NCBI GenBank assembly: GCA_001599755.1
Contig: BCHX01000008.1
Span: 2,294,001-2,358,000, forward strand
Source: Gliomastix tumulicola
Taxonomy: Eukaryota; Ascomycota; Sordariomycetes; Hypocreales; Bionectriaceae
Direction: 5' to 3'
Length of the DNA stretch: 64,000 nucleotides
The position numbers were made by a program, and so were the translations under genes. The notes beneath the pieces were generated by a model. It had not been told where the DNA came from. It saw only the letters and a program-made list of their open reading frames with translations, and made no database searches. How positions within the stretch are numbered: position 1 is the first letter of the stretch; each line of letters opens with the position of its first letter. This document shows positions 42,570-53,511 of the stretch, piece by piece.

Positions 42570-44400
42570 GATGGAAGGTGCACTCGTTGTTTGATGTCGG
42601 GAGTATCACCACTGGGGATACAGAGCCACCGAGTTATAGGTAAGACACCAAGTTGGAAGGTAAAGGCAGAAGTAATGTAATTGGGCTGGCTCAGAGGGGC
42701 GCAGGCAGGTGGCGGCGCGACCGGTTGCTCCTTCTTTGTTTCAAATGACGTTGGCGGAAGGAGGGAAAGATGGAAGGAGGGAAGTAGAGAGGGTGAGGGT
42801 GAGAGGGCAGGAACGATGGGGCGAAGAAAGGAAGGTGTGAGAAGCGACGGTCAGATCTGACGCCAGAATGTGAGATGGTCCCCCCGGATAAGCGATCCGA
42901 TAGGCGGGCGATCAATTAATCACGGGAAGCTAGTAAAACCAATATTGTCTGATGAGGTGAGGCAAAAGAACCGCTCGAGTCCAGAAACTCAGCCAGCCCC
43001 AATCCAATTCGAGCCTTGGCACGTGGCTTTTCCCGGTTGAGGCACCAGCGACCACAAGCGTGAGCAGTCGCTGCGACGTCGCCAAAACGTGACCAAGAGC
43101 GACTGTCGGTGTCGTGTCAGGCCGCGCCACGGGCAGGGAGCGGTGAGCGAGAGTGGCAAGATTGGCAATGGTGTAACCGTTCTCGCGGGGTCGCATCAAG
43201 CGATCAGGACGGACTCCCCAACTTCGACTTCGAGATCCCCAGCTGCACAGCTCGTTCCAGGTCCAGTACTACTCGACTTGGTAGAATGAGATTGAGATTG
43301 TCCCGCGACACGATGCGATGCGATGCGATGCGATGCGATGCGCTGTGGACGGGACGGAACAGGATGGGGCTGCCGCGTGATGATGCTGGCAGTTGGCGTT
43401 GGCCATCGCTCCCTTGCACCAATGGACGGGTTCAATGCACCATGACGAAGGAGTGGCTTGCTCCCGGTGGCAAAGGCCCAAGAACCCGGCCCTTTCGATC
43501 CATTCCCAATTCCACCCTCATGCGGCAGCAGCTGCTCACCAATCAATCGCCGACGAATGCCGCTTGACATTCCGGTCCCATTTCTCCTGCAAATTCGGTT
43601 CATTCAGGGAGCGACGCCTGAGGGACACCCATCACGTAGGACGAGCCAAGGAGACAGCCAAATTCAATGAGGGGCGGCCTGCATAATGGAGTAAGAAGAA
43701 AACGCTGTTAGCAACTCACCTCTTGAACAGGCGCGGCCTCGAATGAGATAATGAGTTCGGTGATCGCCTATGGTGACCTTCGACGAGGCTGAGCTGCGGT
43801 CGCACCAACGCGCGCTTTGCTCACGCGTCTTTCCGAGAGGCTTTGATACCGCTATCCAATTGAGCTTCAACGTGACCGCGGCGCAGGGTAAAGACGGATT
43901 CCCAAGTGTGTATCAATGCCTAGTAGTACCTAGGGATGTTGAAAATGACGACTCAGAGGGTGAAGCAAAAAAGAGTGCCTGGTTCCTTAGTCGCCTCGAA
44001 CCAGGATGGAGGTACCCCTTAACAAGCAGCAACCAACAGGATCGAGCAAGAGATAGCCCTAGAGAAGCACGGTCGAAGAAAAAGAAAGTAGATCTAGGCA
44101 GAGAACGGCCGTGTATGTAATAATCAGGATGCTCTTTTGCTACGACTTCCACATCGATATCCTGCGTCCGTCGATACCGGCCGAACAGATTTCGAGGCTG
44201 GCCATTTCCCAGGGTCCACTTTTCGAACGCTCAGGTGACGAAATATTATTATGTCTACCAGATCTCCTCCGGCGCGGAACCGCAGACCTCGGCACATGCC
44301 AACCACCAAGTCTTTAACCGCCATTACAAGCAGTCCCCATCATCACTGCCAGCCTTGCGTCGCTCATACAACCTTCGGGACCCTTTTTGAGACAGAGACC
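42570..44400. other. Divergent intergenic region between IES2 and PEX14/17
   Basis: 1.8 kb with promoters of both genes. Contains the pentanucleotide array at 43311-43340 and no convincing ORF. An in-frame ATG at 44251 could add 50 codons to PEX14/17, but that part has leader-like composition. Confidence 0.5.
43311..43340. repeat. (CGATG)6 pentanucleotide microsatellite
   Basis: Six perfect CGATG units in non-coding DNA. On the other strand they read CATCG, giving repeated Ser/His codons in shadow frames. Confidence 0.9.
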
Positions 44401-45596
44401 ATGTCAGACGAAGACGAGAAGCCCACCCCTGCCGCCATCCCAGCCTGGCAGAGCGCCCAGTCCCAGCCGGACGCGACACCGGCAGTCGAATCACAAGATG
44501 CCAGCTCCGGCAGCTCCAGCGAGACAGAGCACAAGACCGAGGACGAAGCAAGAGAAACAAAGAGCGACATCGAAGGCGAGGGAGTCGGGAAACAAGGGGA
44601 AGAGGACGACCTAACGGTAGCGCGCCGCTTCCTGTCCGACCCAAGCGTACAGTCGTCCCCTCTACCGTCCAAGATCAAGTTCCTCCAGAACAAGGGCCTC
44701 TCCGAAACCACCATCCAGACCCTCCTCGGCACAGACAACACACAGAAAGAAGATGTGCGTCTAGACTTCTCCTTGAAATTTAAAAAAAAAAAACTATATC
44801 CCAGCTGACAGAAACCCAGGCCGCCCACCCCTCCAAGCCAGCCGAGCCCAACTCGCAGCCGCCCATCATAACCTACCCCGAGTTCCTCCAGTCATCATCC
44901 GACGACACCCCTCCCCTCGTCACCTCCGCCGCCCTCCTCACAACCCTCCAGGCCACGACGCTCGTCTCTGCCGCCATCTACGGCACCTCCCAGCTCTACC
45001 TCCAGCCCCTCCTCGCCCGCCTCAACGATTCCCGCTCCGACTTCCACACCTCCGTCGCCGGGAGCCTCTCCTCCATCATAGCCAAGCTTGAGTCGTCCGT
45101 ATCCGAGCTACCTTCTCCCCCGCCTCCTTCAGCCTCCGCCGCCCTGAAGAAGCGGGATCTAGACTCGGACTCGGACGACGCAGACGACCCGTCCGAGCTC
45201 TTCCACCGCGACGTCGGCACGCAGACCACCCTCCAGCCCGTCACAGACCCGTCCTCACCGCCCGAGAAGAAGTCACCGTCAGAGACCCAGGCCACACAGC
45301 TCACCGCCCTCACGGCAAAGCTATCCTCCCTCCGCGACGACATCACAACCCAGTCGGACGACCTCGGCGATGTCAAGACCCTCATAGACGTCTTCCGCGA
45401 CGACCTGGACGTGCTGACCTACCGAAACTCGTTCACGGATACCACTGGGTACAACTACCTGTCCCGCCTCTCCTCGTCCTCGCCCGCCACCAATCAGAAC
45501 ACAGATAAAGACGAGTTAGACAAGGCGCGGAACAACATTCGGAGGATCAAGGGCGTCTTGCTCAGCTCGAGGAGTTTTCCTGCCTCTACACGGTAA
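44401..45596 (+). CDS. PEX14/17: Peroxisomal import protein PEX14/17 (PEX33-type)
   Basis: Exons 44401-44754 and 44805-45596 (50-bp intron with a poly(A) run) give 381 aa. Residues about 70-118 are the PEX14 N-terminal helical domain (LTVARRFLSDPSVQSSPLPSK, IKFLQNKGLSETTIQTLLG), which binds PEX5 and cargo signals. After the intron comes YPEFL, a single hydrophobic helix (LLTTLQATTLVSAAIYGTSQLY) and the DDPSELFHRDVGTQT block that marks the fused PEX14/17 docking peroxin of filamentous fungi, followed by coiled-coil segments. It would sit in the peroxisomal docking complex with PEX14 and PEX13. Start 44401 (MSDEDEKP) is preferred to the in-frame 44251. Confidence 0.88.
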
Positions 45597-45916
45597 GGGA
45601 ATCTGAAAATGAGGCTTCTACATCTGAGGACGGCGGTCACCAGATACGAATAGTAGCCTAGTGGAGGATGCCACTTGCTGTAGTTTTATGCCACATCTCT
45701 TCTGTACCAACACAAATTCAATGTACACACGTTAATGACGATACTTCATATCCCATCCAACAACCGTCCATCAAAATAGGTACCTACGTAACCAGTGCAG
45801 TGGCCTCGTGATACTTGGCTGCGCCATGCCACATCCGCCCAAAAGAACTCGCTTCCAAGTCTCACCCTCCCCCCTTTCCCGATGACAAATCCAACTACGT
45901 GCTAATCCTAGCCTCA
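45597..45916. other. Convergent intergenic region
   Basis: 320 bp between PEX14/17 and chromodomain-protein 3' ends. Nothing recognised. Confidence 0.6.
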
Positions 45917-48900
45917 TTAACTTCTTATACCGAGGTGCTGGAAAACCTTGAAGAATGGAGCGACCATCATATGCTTGAAGTCCCTGCCCTCCTTAACTTG
46001 CTGTCCGTACCACTCCATCGTCGAATGGAACGTGTAGGTGAAACTTGCATCCTTCGCCAGCTTGCCATCACTACCCATAGTCTCTTGCCGGAAGCGCTTG
46101 AACAGCATGTTCCGGCACAAGCTGATCGGCCTAGTGCCAGGAGGAGGTTGGATGGAGCTTCGCGGCGGGTGGAAGATGATTCGCAGGTTAGCCAGGCCAT
46201 CCTCATTGTCCAAATCGTCTGGATCGTGCGGGTCGTGCGGATCGTGATCCGAGTCGATATCCATCGCCTCGGGCGAGCTCTCCCTTCCAGGCGAGTCCAG
46301 GGGCTGGTCCTGCCCGTCCTGATGTTTCGCGCTGTTGGGGTCATATGGCGTCACAAGAACCCATCCCCTATCCGGCATCGCATGTTGAGGGGCCGGCAGT
46401 ATTGTGCGAAACTGCCTCCGGCAGTTTTCGAGCATCTCGAGGCACTGGTCCAAAGGATGCATGTCCGGACTGACTAGGTTCGTCATATCGTTCCACGCCA
46501 GCTGGACTGTCTGCAGTGGAGCCTTTCCGTCGACGGGCTGTTGACTTAGAAGCAGCATAAGCTGCCTCTGCGCATCGATGAGGCTTTCCTCCGGCACTGT
46601 GTCCCTTGAGTTGAATTTCCCCCGGTAGCTGGGGTCCCATATCAGCAGTTCTGATTCATGGTAGGGATGAAGGTGCGGGTTCCGCGGCCGAATGATCGCA
46701 AGCCATGGCCGTCGCTTCGTTGACGGAGACAGGTCCTGGCCAGTCCAGTCGTCCTCAATCGTATAGAAGAGGGCCGCGTGAGTATTCATCCCTCGCTTGA
46801 AACCGAAACTGCTAACGAATCTGTGCCAGTCCTTGTACCCCTTGAAACTGTACGATCTATCGCCGAGGGCAAGCCCGATGTCGTAGTCCCAATACGACAG
46901 AGGCTGGTTGAAGACTGTAATGAGGGAATTACCTCCCCGAAGGTCGGACGTAAAGCGAGACAGAAAGGATGTGATTTCCTGGTAGCTGTCGTCGCGAACC
47001 ACGCGAAGTTCGCCCTGGGCAGGTCCGCTCGTCCCGTCCCCGTCCTCAGGGGCCTCAAAGTCTTCTTCGGCGACAACAGGATCTTCGATAGTGCCGTCGA
47101 CGAAACGCAGGCCGCCAATACGTGTTGTCATGGCGCTACTCCGGTGGTCATGAGGACAAGATCCCAGCACGTGACACAAGCCAGCTTCGTCCATATGTTT
47201 CAAGGACCAGTACCCAAACCAGTTGACGAGGCTCTGTTCGTCATTCCCGTCGATGCTACTCGGGGCAGTGACGATACACTCATCGTCGCTTTGGAGGTTA
47301 ACAAAATCGCTCAAGAGTTGATCCCAACTATCGGCTTCATCCCTAAGCAGTTGCCGAGAGGGAATCCTAGCCTGATTGTACACCAAGTCCAAGAGCCAGT
47401 CAGCGAAATTGGCGCAAACGACTAATCGACCAGATAAGCCAATACGCTCTTCTTGTCCATAATTCTTTCTGAACCATTTCATAAAGCAAGCCGCATCACG
47501 TGGTTCGGAAAGAATGAAGCTTGGCGTCAGCATGAAGGCCTTCCTCTCTGGCCTAAGAGCTTGATCCAAATTCAGGATGGCGGGCTTCCCAGGCGTATGA
47601 TGTGCGGACGGGAAGAGCCTGTACTCGTCCAACCCCCTCGTGAACACATAGACCAGAAATTTGCCCGATTCAAGCACGTTGAACATGTCCGGGAAACGTC
47701 GAACCTGCCAGATAGTGTCCTCGTGAAGGATGACAATGCCCCCATTGCTAGACCGTCCAGATGACACAAAGTCATGCCAAGCTCCATGTGTCAGGGCGCT
47801 GTATATGCGGCAGGATGCTGTTGAAGCCGAGTTCAGCCACTGAGTCATAAATTGAAGCTCATCGGCATACGTGTCCACAGCGGGAAACGCGAGGAAGAAG
47901 CGATGTTCCTTGGAATCCTGCATAGTCCTCGGGATCAGCCTGGTGTAGTTAAGACTCATAAATTTATGGAGTCCTCGTGAAATCAAAGCGTCTTCATTCT
48001 GAAGATCTTTGTCGACTGTCCTCTGCGGGTCGGGCGCAAAGAATCTGCGCATATCGCCAGCTGGTTCGAACACGATGAAGCCCAACGAGAGCCCTTCGCC
48101 ATCAGCGCTGCGGCCAACCACTGGATCCCACTCATCGCATCTAGTGGGAAAGCAGAGGATATGATACGACTCCGCAGCACTCAATATGCCGTGGGAATTC
48201 AGCTTGAGGCGATCAACGATGTGCCCGATTGACTCTGTAGGGCAAGAGATGAAGCCAGACGCAATGTCATGCTGCCGCACCTGCTCGCCAACTCTGCATA
48301 GCTTTGCAAAGTCATGAGCAGAGCACACGTGACTGAATACAATTTCGTCGCAATTCTTAAAGTGAGAAAGCCAAGGGTGAGAGTTTTGCGGCACCTTCTT
48401 GAAGACGAAGCTCATCAGCCGGCCCTGTGGCCCCATACGACATGCTTTGGTGATGTCTTGCAGGCCTGTTGATGGCAGAAGAACGTCGGACTGATTCAGC
48501 AGCCTACTTTGCGCTCTAGGTGGTGTTGGTGGTCTGGCTATCTCATCTTGAAATGCCATGCTGTCGTCCGTTTCATTGAAAAACAATTCAGGCTCGCGGC
48601 TCGCTGATCCCTGCACGTGGTCTGTTCCACCCGTCTTTGGGCTTGCCTCTGCCAGATCGTCTGTCGACGGTATTGGCTCGAGGTAGGATACGTCGTCGTT
48701 GAACCGGACCGACTTTTTCTTCTTCGGTTTCGATGGGACCTCGTTGTCTATGTCCATCGGCATCGTCTCGTCAAGAGGTGTGCGAGCGGCCCTCCTGTCT
48801 ACAGATGCCGTTCCGTCGGGAATTGCGCTAGGAGCTGATTTCTGCTTAGGGTCGAGCGAAATCAGGTTTTTGGGCATCTGTGACGGCGCATCGTTCTCCT

Positions 48901-49927
48901 TGTCCCTTCGCTGCACCTCAAGTTTCCATCTTTTGCTAAGGTTGAGAATCTGGGGTGCCTTCGTAGTGTCTGAGGATGCGTCGTAAAGACTCGGCCTCGG
49001 CTTCTGCTTCTTGCCGTCCAAAAAAACGTTTCCGGGGACGACCACAGACTTCTTAGCAGTCACTGCGATAGGCGGCAGCTTATTTGCACCACCAGACTTC
49101 GTGGCTGGGGTCTTGTTCTTGACGGCCTTGGATCCAGCGAGCATCTGCCTCAAGCCTTTCCCTTGGGAGGCTTGCACCACAGGGCCTTTGCGAATGGTAG
49201 CCGAACTGTGGCTCGGAGTGAGCGTCGTGGGTCTGCTCGCTGCAGGAGTATTGGGAGAGTTTCCTGGCTTCTCGGCGGATGGTTTCCTGCCCTCATCACT
49301 CCTTCCCTTTGACTGTTGCGACGCCTTGGTTTGAGTCGTTGGCTGGGGTACCTCGGGGGCCGACGCCCGTGTGGTAGGACTCTGTCGCTCGGCCGCGGGG
49401 GCCACCCCAGAGGAGCGGTCCAGCCTCCCCCACAGCGTGTCGTCATCTTCCGACAACTCATCGTCTCTCGATTCTGACGTTGGGTAGTAATCGGCGGTCT
49501 GTTGAATACGCTCGTCCAGCGTGAGGTCCCAAGTTACGGTCGGCTTTCCGTCTCGTATGCGCGCCCGATTCCTTCGCTCATGCCTCCTATACTTGGCCTG
49601 GAGCTCATGGACCCAGGCGTACGTCCAGCGACTCAGGTCGAATCTCTCGGCCCTGCCCTCCCTTTGAAGCCTCTTCTGAGTAGCCCAGTTGGTCATGAGA
49701 CTGCCCTGGACATGGCTCAAAGGCTCCCACGTGGCGTCCTTGATTGAGAAGCCCGTCCATTCCACCAGGTACCGGGTTTCACGGTTGATCTTCCCTTCGG
49801 CAATGATAGCTTCAGCGAGCCACTCCTCATCCGATCCCTCTTCGGCTGACAGAGTAGTGTTTGAGCCTATTTCATCAGTATCGCTGGCGCTCTCTTCCTC
49901 AACTGGCACGCAGTTGATCGAAGTCAT
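45917..49927 (-). CDS. Large chromodomain protein, possible heterochromatin factor
   Basis: Single 4-kb exon, 1336 aa. A chromodomain spans about residues 34-90: DEEWLAEAIIAEG, YLVEWTGF, DATWEP. Trp36, Trp57 and Phe60 occupy the aromatic-cage positions, so methyl-lysine reading is likely. An ERRNRARIRDGK basic segment follows, as in several large fungal chromodomain proteins. Residues about 160-440 are disordered and Pro/Ser/Lys-rich, with a nuclear-localisation-like PKKKKSVRFND. The remaining 850 residues form a folded-looking region (LMSFVFKKVPQNSHPW, HDFAKLCRVGEQVRQHD, HILCFPTRCDEWDPVVG, ELLIWDPSYRGKF) that I do not recognise. A relation to Neurospora CDP-2-like heterochromatin proteins is conceivable but not shown. 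The absence of introns in so long a gene is unusual here. Confidence 0.8.
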   Translation of the reverse strand: MTSINCVPVEEESASDTDEIGSNTTLSAEEGSDEEWLAEAIIAEGKINRETRYLVEWTGFSIKDATWEPLSHVQGSLMTNWATQKRLQREGRAERFDLSRWTYAWVHELQAKYRRHERRNRARIRDGKPTVTWDLTLDERIQQTADYYPTSESRDDELSEDDDTLWGRLDRSSGVAPAAERQSPTTRASAPEVPQPTTQTKASQQSKGRSDEGRKPSAEKPGNSPNTPAASRPTTLTPSHSSATIRKGPVVQASQGKGLRQMLAGSKAVKNKTPATKSGGANKLPPIAVTAKKSVVVPGNVFLDGKKQKPRPSLYDASSDTTKAPQILNLSKRWKLEVQRRDKENDAPSQMPKNLISLDPKQKSAPSAIPDGTASVDRRAARTPLDETMPMDIDNEVPSKPKKKKSVRFNDDVSYLEPIPSTDDLAEASPKTGGTDHVQGSASREPELFFNETDDSMAFQDEIARPPTPPRAQSRLLNQSDVLLPSTGLQDITKACRMGPQGRLMSFVFKKVPQNSHPWLSHFKNCDEIVFSHVCSAHDFAKLCRVGEQVRQHDIASGFISCPTESIGHIVDRLKLNSHGILSAAESYHILCFPTRCDEWDPVVGRSADGEGLSLGFIVFEPAGDMRRFFAPDPQRTVDKDLQNEDALISRGLHKFMSLNYTRLIPRTMQDSKEHRFFLAFPAVDTYADELQFMTQWLNSASTASCRIYSALTHGAWHDFVSSGRSSNGGIVILHEDTIWQVRRFPDMFNVLESGKFLVYVFTRGLDEYRLFPSAHHTPGKPAILNLDQALRPERKAFMLTPSFILSEPRDAACFMKWFRKNYGQEERIGLSGRLVVCANFADWLLDLVYNQARIPSRQLLRDEADSWDQLLSDFVNLQSDDECIVTAPSSIDGNDEQSLVNWFGYWSLKHMDEAGLCHVLGSCPHDHRSSAMTTRIGGLRFVDGTIEDPVVAEEDFEAPEDGDGTSGPAQGELRVVRDDSYQEITSFLSRFTSDLRGGNSLITVFNQPLSYWDYDIGLALGDRSYSFKGYKDWHRFVSSFGFKRGMNTHAALFYTIEDDWTGQDLSPSTKRRPWLAIIRPRNPHLHPYHESELLIWDPSYRGKFNSRDTVPEESLIDAQRQLMLLLSQQPVDGKAPLQTVQLAWNDMTNLVSPDMHPLDQCLEMLENCRRQFRTILPAPQHAMPDRGWVLVTPYDPNSAKHQDGQDQPLDSPGRESSPEAMDIDSDHDPHDPHDPDDLDNEDGLANLRIIFHPPRSSIQPPPGTRPISLCRNMLFKRFRQETMGSDGKLAKDASFTYTFHSTMEWYGQQVKEGRDFKHMMVAPFFKVFQHLGIRS

Positions 49928-51022
49928 GGTGACGATTGAAGAGGAGCTGTGGTAGGTATGGGCATGATAGTGGATTCACGCCAACAAGCGGGACGGTCGT
50001 CTAGCGAAGGAGCGGCAGGGCTAAAGGCGGCAGGGAAGCGAAAATAGAAGAGCAGTGCAAGTGCCGAACCAAGATGCAAGTTCAGCAAAGCAGGAGTGTC
50101 CCTGGGGAGATGCAATACGCGGCGTGAGGCGATTGCGCGATCGAGAGTGCAGATGCTGGTTTGATTTGTTCGACTTTCCACGGTGGACGAGGGAAGAGGT
50201 TTGGTGCGTCGAGCGGGGCCAACGCCTGCGTATGGAGGAAAGAAATAGAGAAACAGGGTGCCGGTACAAACTTCAGGTGATATGGCTTATACTTTTGTCA
50301 CCATCCCCACGCCTCAGCTCGTTCACTGACTGGTCCAACGTCACGTATGAGGGCGACATTATTGTGCGACGCGACCTATGGGCCAGAAAAAAAATACATG
50401 CGCCTGTGTCCGTCTTCTAGGGTCCGCTCCCCAATCTCCGGTACTTCATGGTGTACTTCAGAATAATTCACCCGATGAATGCATAAGGTAGGTGTGGGCG
50501 AAGTGGTAATAAGCAGCCAAGCGGACGAAACAATACTTCAGCTACAGGACCATATATTCTGGGTGTGTCTGTGGCTCAGGTTTTTCTTCCACCACTGGGC
50601 AGAGAATCATATGCCGGAAACCATCCACCTCCAGATCCAGCGCTCTACTACCTGCACTAGGTAGGCAATTTCGCCCCTAATCCCAGGCCGTTCCAGGGCT
50701 CAATCGGTCATCCCTTCAAGTCTACCTACTTACGGAGTAGTCCCCACAGTCTCGTAGTGCGCCCATCCCTCAAACAAACTGTGCCACTCCTGGCTGTGGC
50801 GTTCAATCACTGCCTAACAGGTAGCACCTTTTGGATACCGTGCCCGGAGGCACCTCTTATCGCAAGCCCAGGCGGCAACCCTCTTAACATTTCCATCCTG
50901 CTCCATTCTCTATCTCCACATCTACACTTGCACCTGCAACAACCGACTCCCCAAACTCCAGTCCACGAATTCCCATCAACTTCGACCCAGACAACAACGC
51001 CCACCGCCCGTGCATCGTCAAA
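49928..51022. other. Divergent promoter region of the chromodomain and Rab11 genes
   Basis: 1.1 kb. The right-hand part (50890-51022) is a C-rich then CA-rich leader typical of strongly expressed fungal genes. Contains TACGGAGTA at 50731-50739. No gene. Confidence 0.55.
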
Positions 51023-52004
51023 ATGGCCAACGACGAATATGATGTGCGTCTCTATATCCGCCCTTCGTGTCACCATGCCGTAGCTAACCACGTTGTCTCT
51101 CTAGTTCCTCTTCAAGGGTATTGGCAAAGCGCTCCCCCCCCCTCCTCCCGCCTCCCCCTTAACACCCATCGCCCGACCCGACTGCGTTTGCGCACATACA
51201 CTGACGCTGTCCATCATTAGTCGTCCTGATCGGAGACTCAGGCGTCGGAAAGTCCAACCTTTTGAGCCGATTCACCCGCAACGAGTTCAACATCGACTCC
51301 AAGTCTACCATTGGTGTTGAGTTCGCGACTCGGTCCATTCAGGTCGACTCCAAGACCATCAAGGCCCAGATCTGGGATACGGCAGGACAGGAGCGCTATC
51401 GCGCCATCACCTCGGCCTACTACCGCGGTGCGGTCGGTGCCCTCCTCGTCTACGACATCAGCAAGCACCAGACCTACGAGAACGTCACGCGATGGCTCAA
51501 GGAGCTCAGGGACCACGCCGACGCCAACATCGTCATCATGCTGGTTGGAAACAAGAGCGATTTGAGGCACCTGCGTGCGGTGCCGACTGAGGAGGCCAAG
51601 GCCTTTGCCAGTACGAATGCCCCCGTCTTGCTTCACGAGAGACCCTTGATTTGCTCTCCAACGTGGACTATTCTGTCCAACACTGCTACCGGTTCCTGTG
51701 CTGACAAGTCTACTCCGTTTAGGCGAGAACCACCTCTCCTTCATCGAGACCTCTGCTCTCGATGCTAGCAACGTCGAACTCGCTTTCCAGAACATCCTGA
51801 CTGGTTCGTTGCGCCCTACGCTGGTCCCACACACATCCGTCAATCTACCTACTAACTCTGCCCAACTACACAGAAATCTATAGAATCGTTTCCAGCAAGG
51901 CTCTCGACAGCGGCGACGCCCAGGCCACGATCGGCGCCGGCACCAATATCTCGCTGAGCAAGCCCGCTGACGACGAGGCCAACAAGGGTGGCAAGTGCTG
52001 CTAG
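51023..52004 (+). CDS. YPT31: Rab11-family small GTPase (Ypt31/Ypt3)
   Basis: Five exons, 51023-51043, 51105-51117, 51221-51610, 51723-51803 and 51874-52004, give 211 aa. Exon 2 has only 13 nt. All G motifs are intact: GDSGVGKS, the switch-I Thr in STIGVEF, WDTAGQE, NKSD and ETSA. The C-terminus GGKCC provides the double-Cys geranylgeranylation site. KTIKAQIWDTAGQERYRAITSAYYRGAVGALLVYD and the ATRSIQVD block place it in the Rab11/Ypt31 subfamily, which drives exit from the trans-Golgi and recycling endosomes to the growing tip. The donor of intron 4 is the unusual GTTCGT. The long CA-rich leader suggests high expression. Confidence 0.94.
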
Positions 52005-53511
52005 ATAGAGCACGAGACCAGAATATTGCCAGCATTCATCCATGAATTTTCAACGGGGGACACGAACTTCTTCTCATGACCGATCCGGGGGGGGGGAGGC
52101 GAGAGAGCAAACGAGGGAAACGGATTCCTTTTTCTTTTCACACATCAGATGTCAAATACAGCTCATTTTTTTTGGCCGAGGGTGCTTCAGTACCACCAAA
52201 CTGCCCACGCGCGCGATCGGGAGAGGGGCAGAAAGATGTAGTTACTTCTTTCGTTTGTTTATCGTTACAGCTCTTACGCCACACTCGCACGCATTTATTT
52301 ATCTAATGAATAGGGAGCATCAGACGTTTTATGATGTTGATGACGGTTTCTGCGAAATCAACCCTTACGGAGACGAGGTCGAGTTTGGGGTCAGACTTCT
52401 TGCTAGTAGGGGGATTCTGTCGATGAATAGCATCATCTTTTGTTTCGAACCAGATGATACATCGGACTGTGCCAAGACTGTCGAACTGTAACTTGTTGCT
52501 GAAGTCCGACCTCGTGCGTTGTAACGAGGGCTTTGTCGACTTGTTCACCGCGTTGTAGCGGTGACGTGTTGGTTTGTGATATCTCGGCAGCGTGATGACG
52601 TTTCCGCCGATCCTACCCTACAGGGCACACATAACTAGAATTCTGCTGCAACACTGCAACCTCGTTTGAAACTCCCATAGCCCTAGTGTTGTTAGTCTTA
52701 CCTTGAGAAAGACACATAGGTGGTTATCTGGAAGAGCTCCAAAAGGGCAGTACTGGACTATTGATGCATAGTACTTGATGTTGGGCTTCCGACGTCCCAC
52801 GATGCTTGGATTTTGCAGTTCCACCATTCTTTATGTTTCTCTAGGCGTCAAAGCGAATTGATCGGAACCACGTACATATTCACGTCGTCCGTTCAGAATG
52901 GGTAAAGCATCTATAGCCGAGTTCTCACAAACCTGTAGGATATGTAGCCGCTCGACCCTATCTAGCGTTGTTCTGACTAGCCACGTTGATTCGGAGAAGC
53001 GAATCGCAGTGCAGGCGCGAGACACCGCAGGCTCTTCCTAGGCCCGCGTTGCTAGGGACAAACGCATATGATCTTATTATTCTCTCGCAGTAGGACGATC
53101 TCGACGGGAAAGGCCTCGGGGTAGAGCGGGGTGACTTCGCAAACGGTTGGGCTCACGTTGACGGCATCTGCGAAAGGATGTCTTGTTAGAGTCTTCGGGC
53201 CGTTGAGTCTGATGCGGGAGAGCATATCTCCATACCTTCATGGGTCAAATTGCTTTGTGTTTTGCAACAAGCCTGATGCTGCAGGCCCCAGAGTTGTGTG
53301 CGCGGAATTGCTTCCTATCCTTTGCATAACGAAGCTCGTGGAGTTGAGGTTGCTTGGGAAAGCGCTTTGGTGGGGCACTTACGATAAGCTCTTATCGGTC
53401 AAGTTGACTTTTTTTTTTTTAACCTGCCGGCCCAAATCTTTTTGCGTGCCGTCGCGTGCCACTTCACATTTGCGAGAAGAATTGCCCAACCACGCACGAT
53501 TCCTTCACAAG
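52005..53511. other. Intergenic region between Rab11 and BRX1
   Basis: 1.5 kb. A G10 run at about 52086-52095 and a T-run at 53408-53420. The 149-codon frame at 52042-52491 has no protein-like features and lies in the Rab11 3' region. No supported gene. Confidence 0.5.

Noticed and set aside
43311..43340. CRISPR-like tandem array
   Set aside because: Units are 5 bp with no spacers; it is a microsatellite.
11923..50739. 9-mer TACTCCGTA at 11923-11931 and its complement at 50731-50739
   Set aside because: Two hits of a 9-mer on either strand in 64 kb is close to chance expectation; no shared context.
52042..52491. 149-codon plus frame after Rab11
   Set aside because: Lies in the Rab11 3' region, with homopolymer runs and no domain or codon bias.
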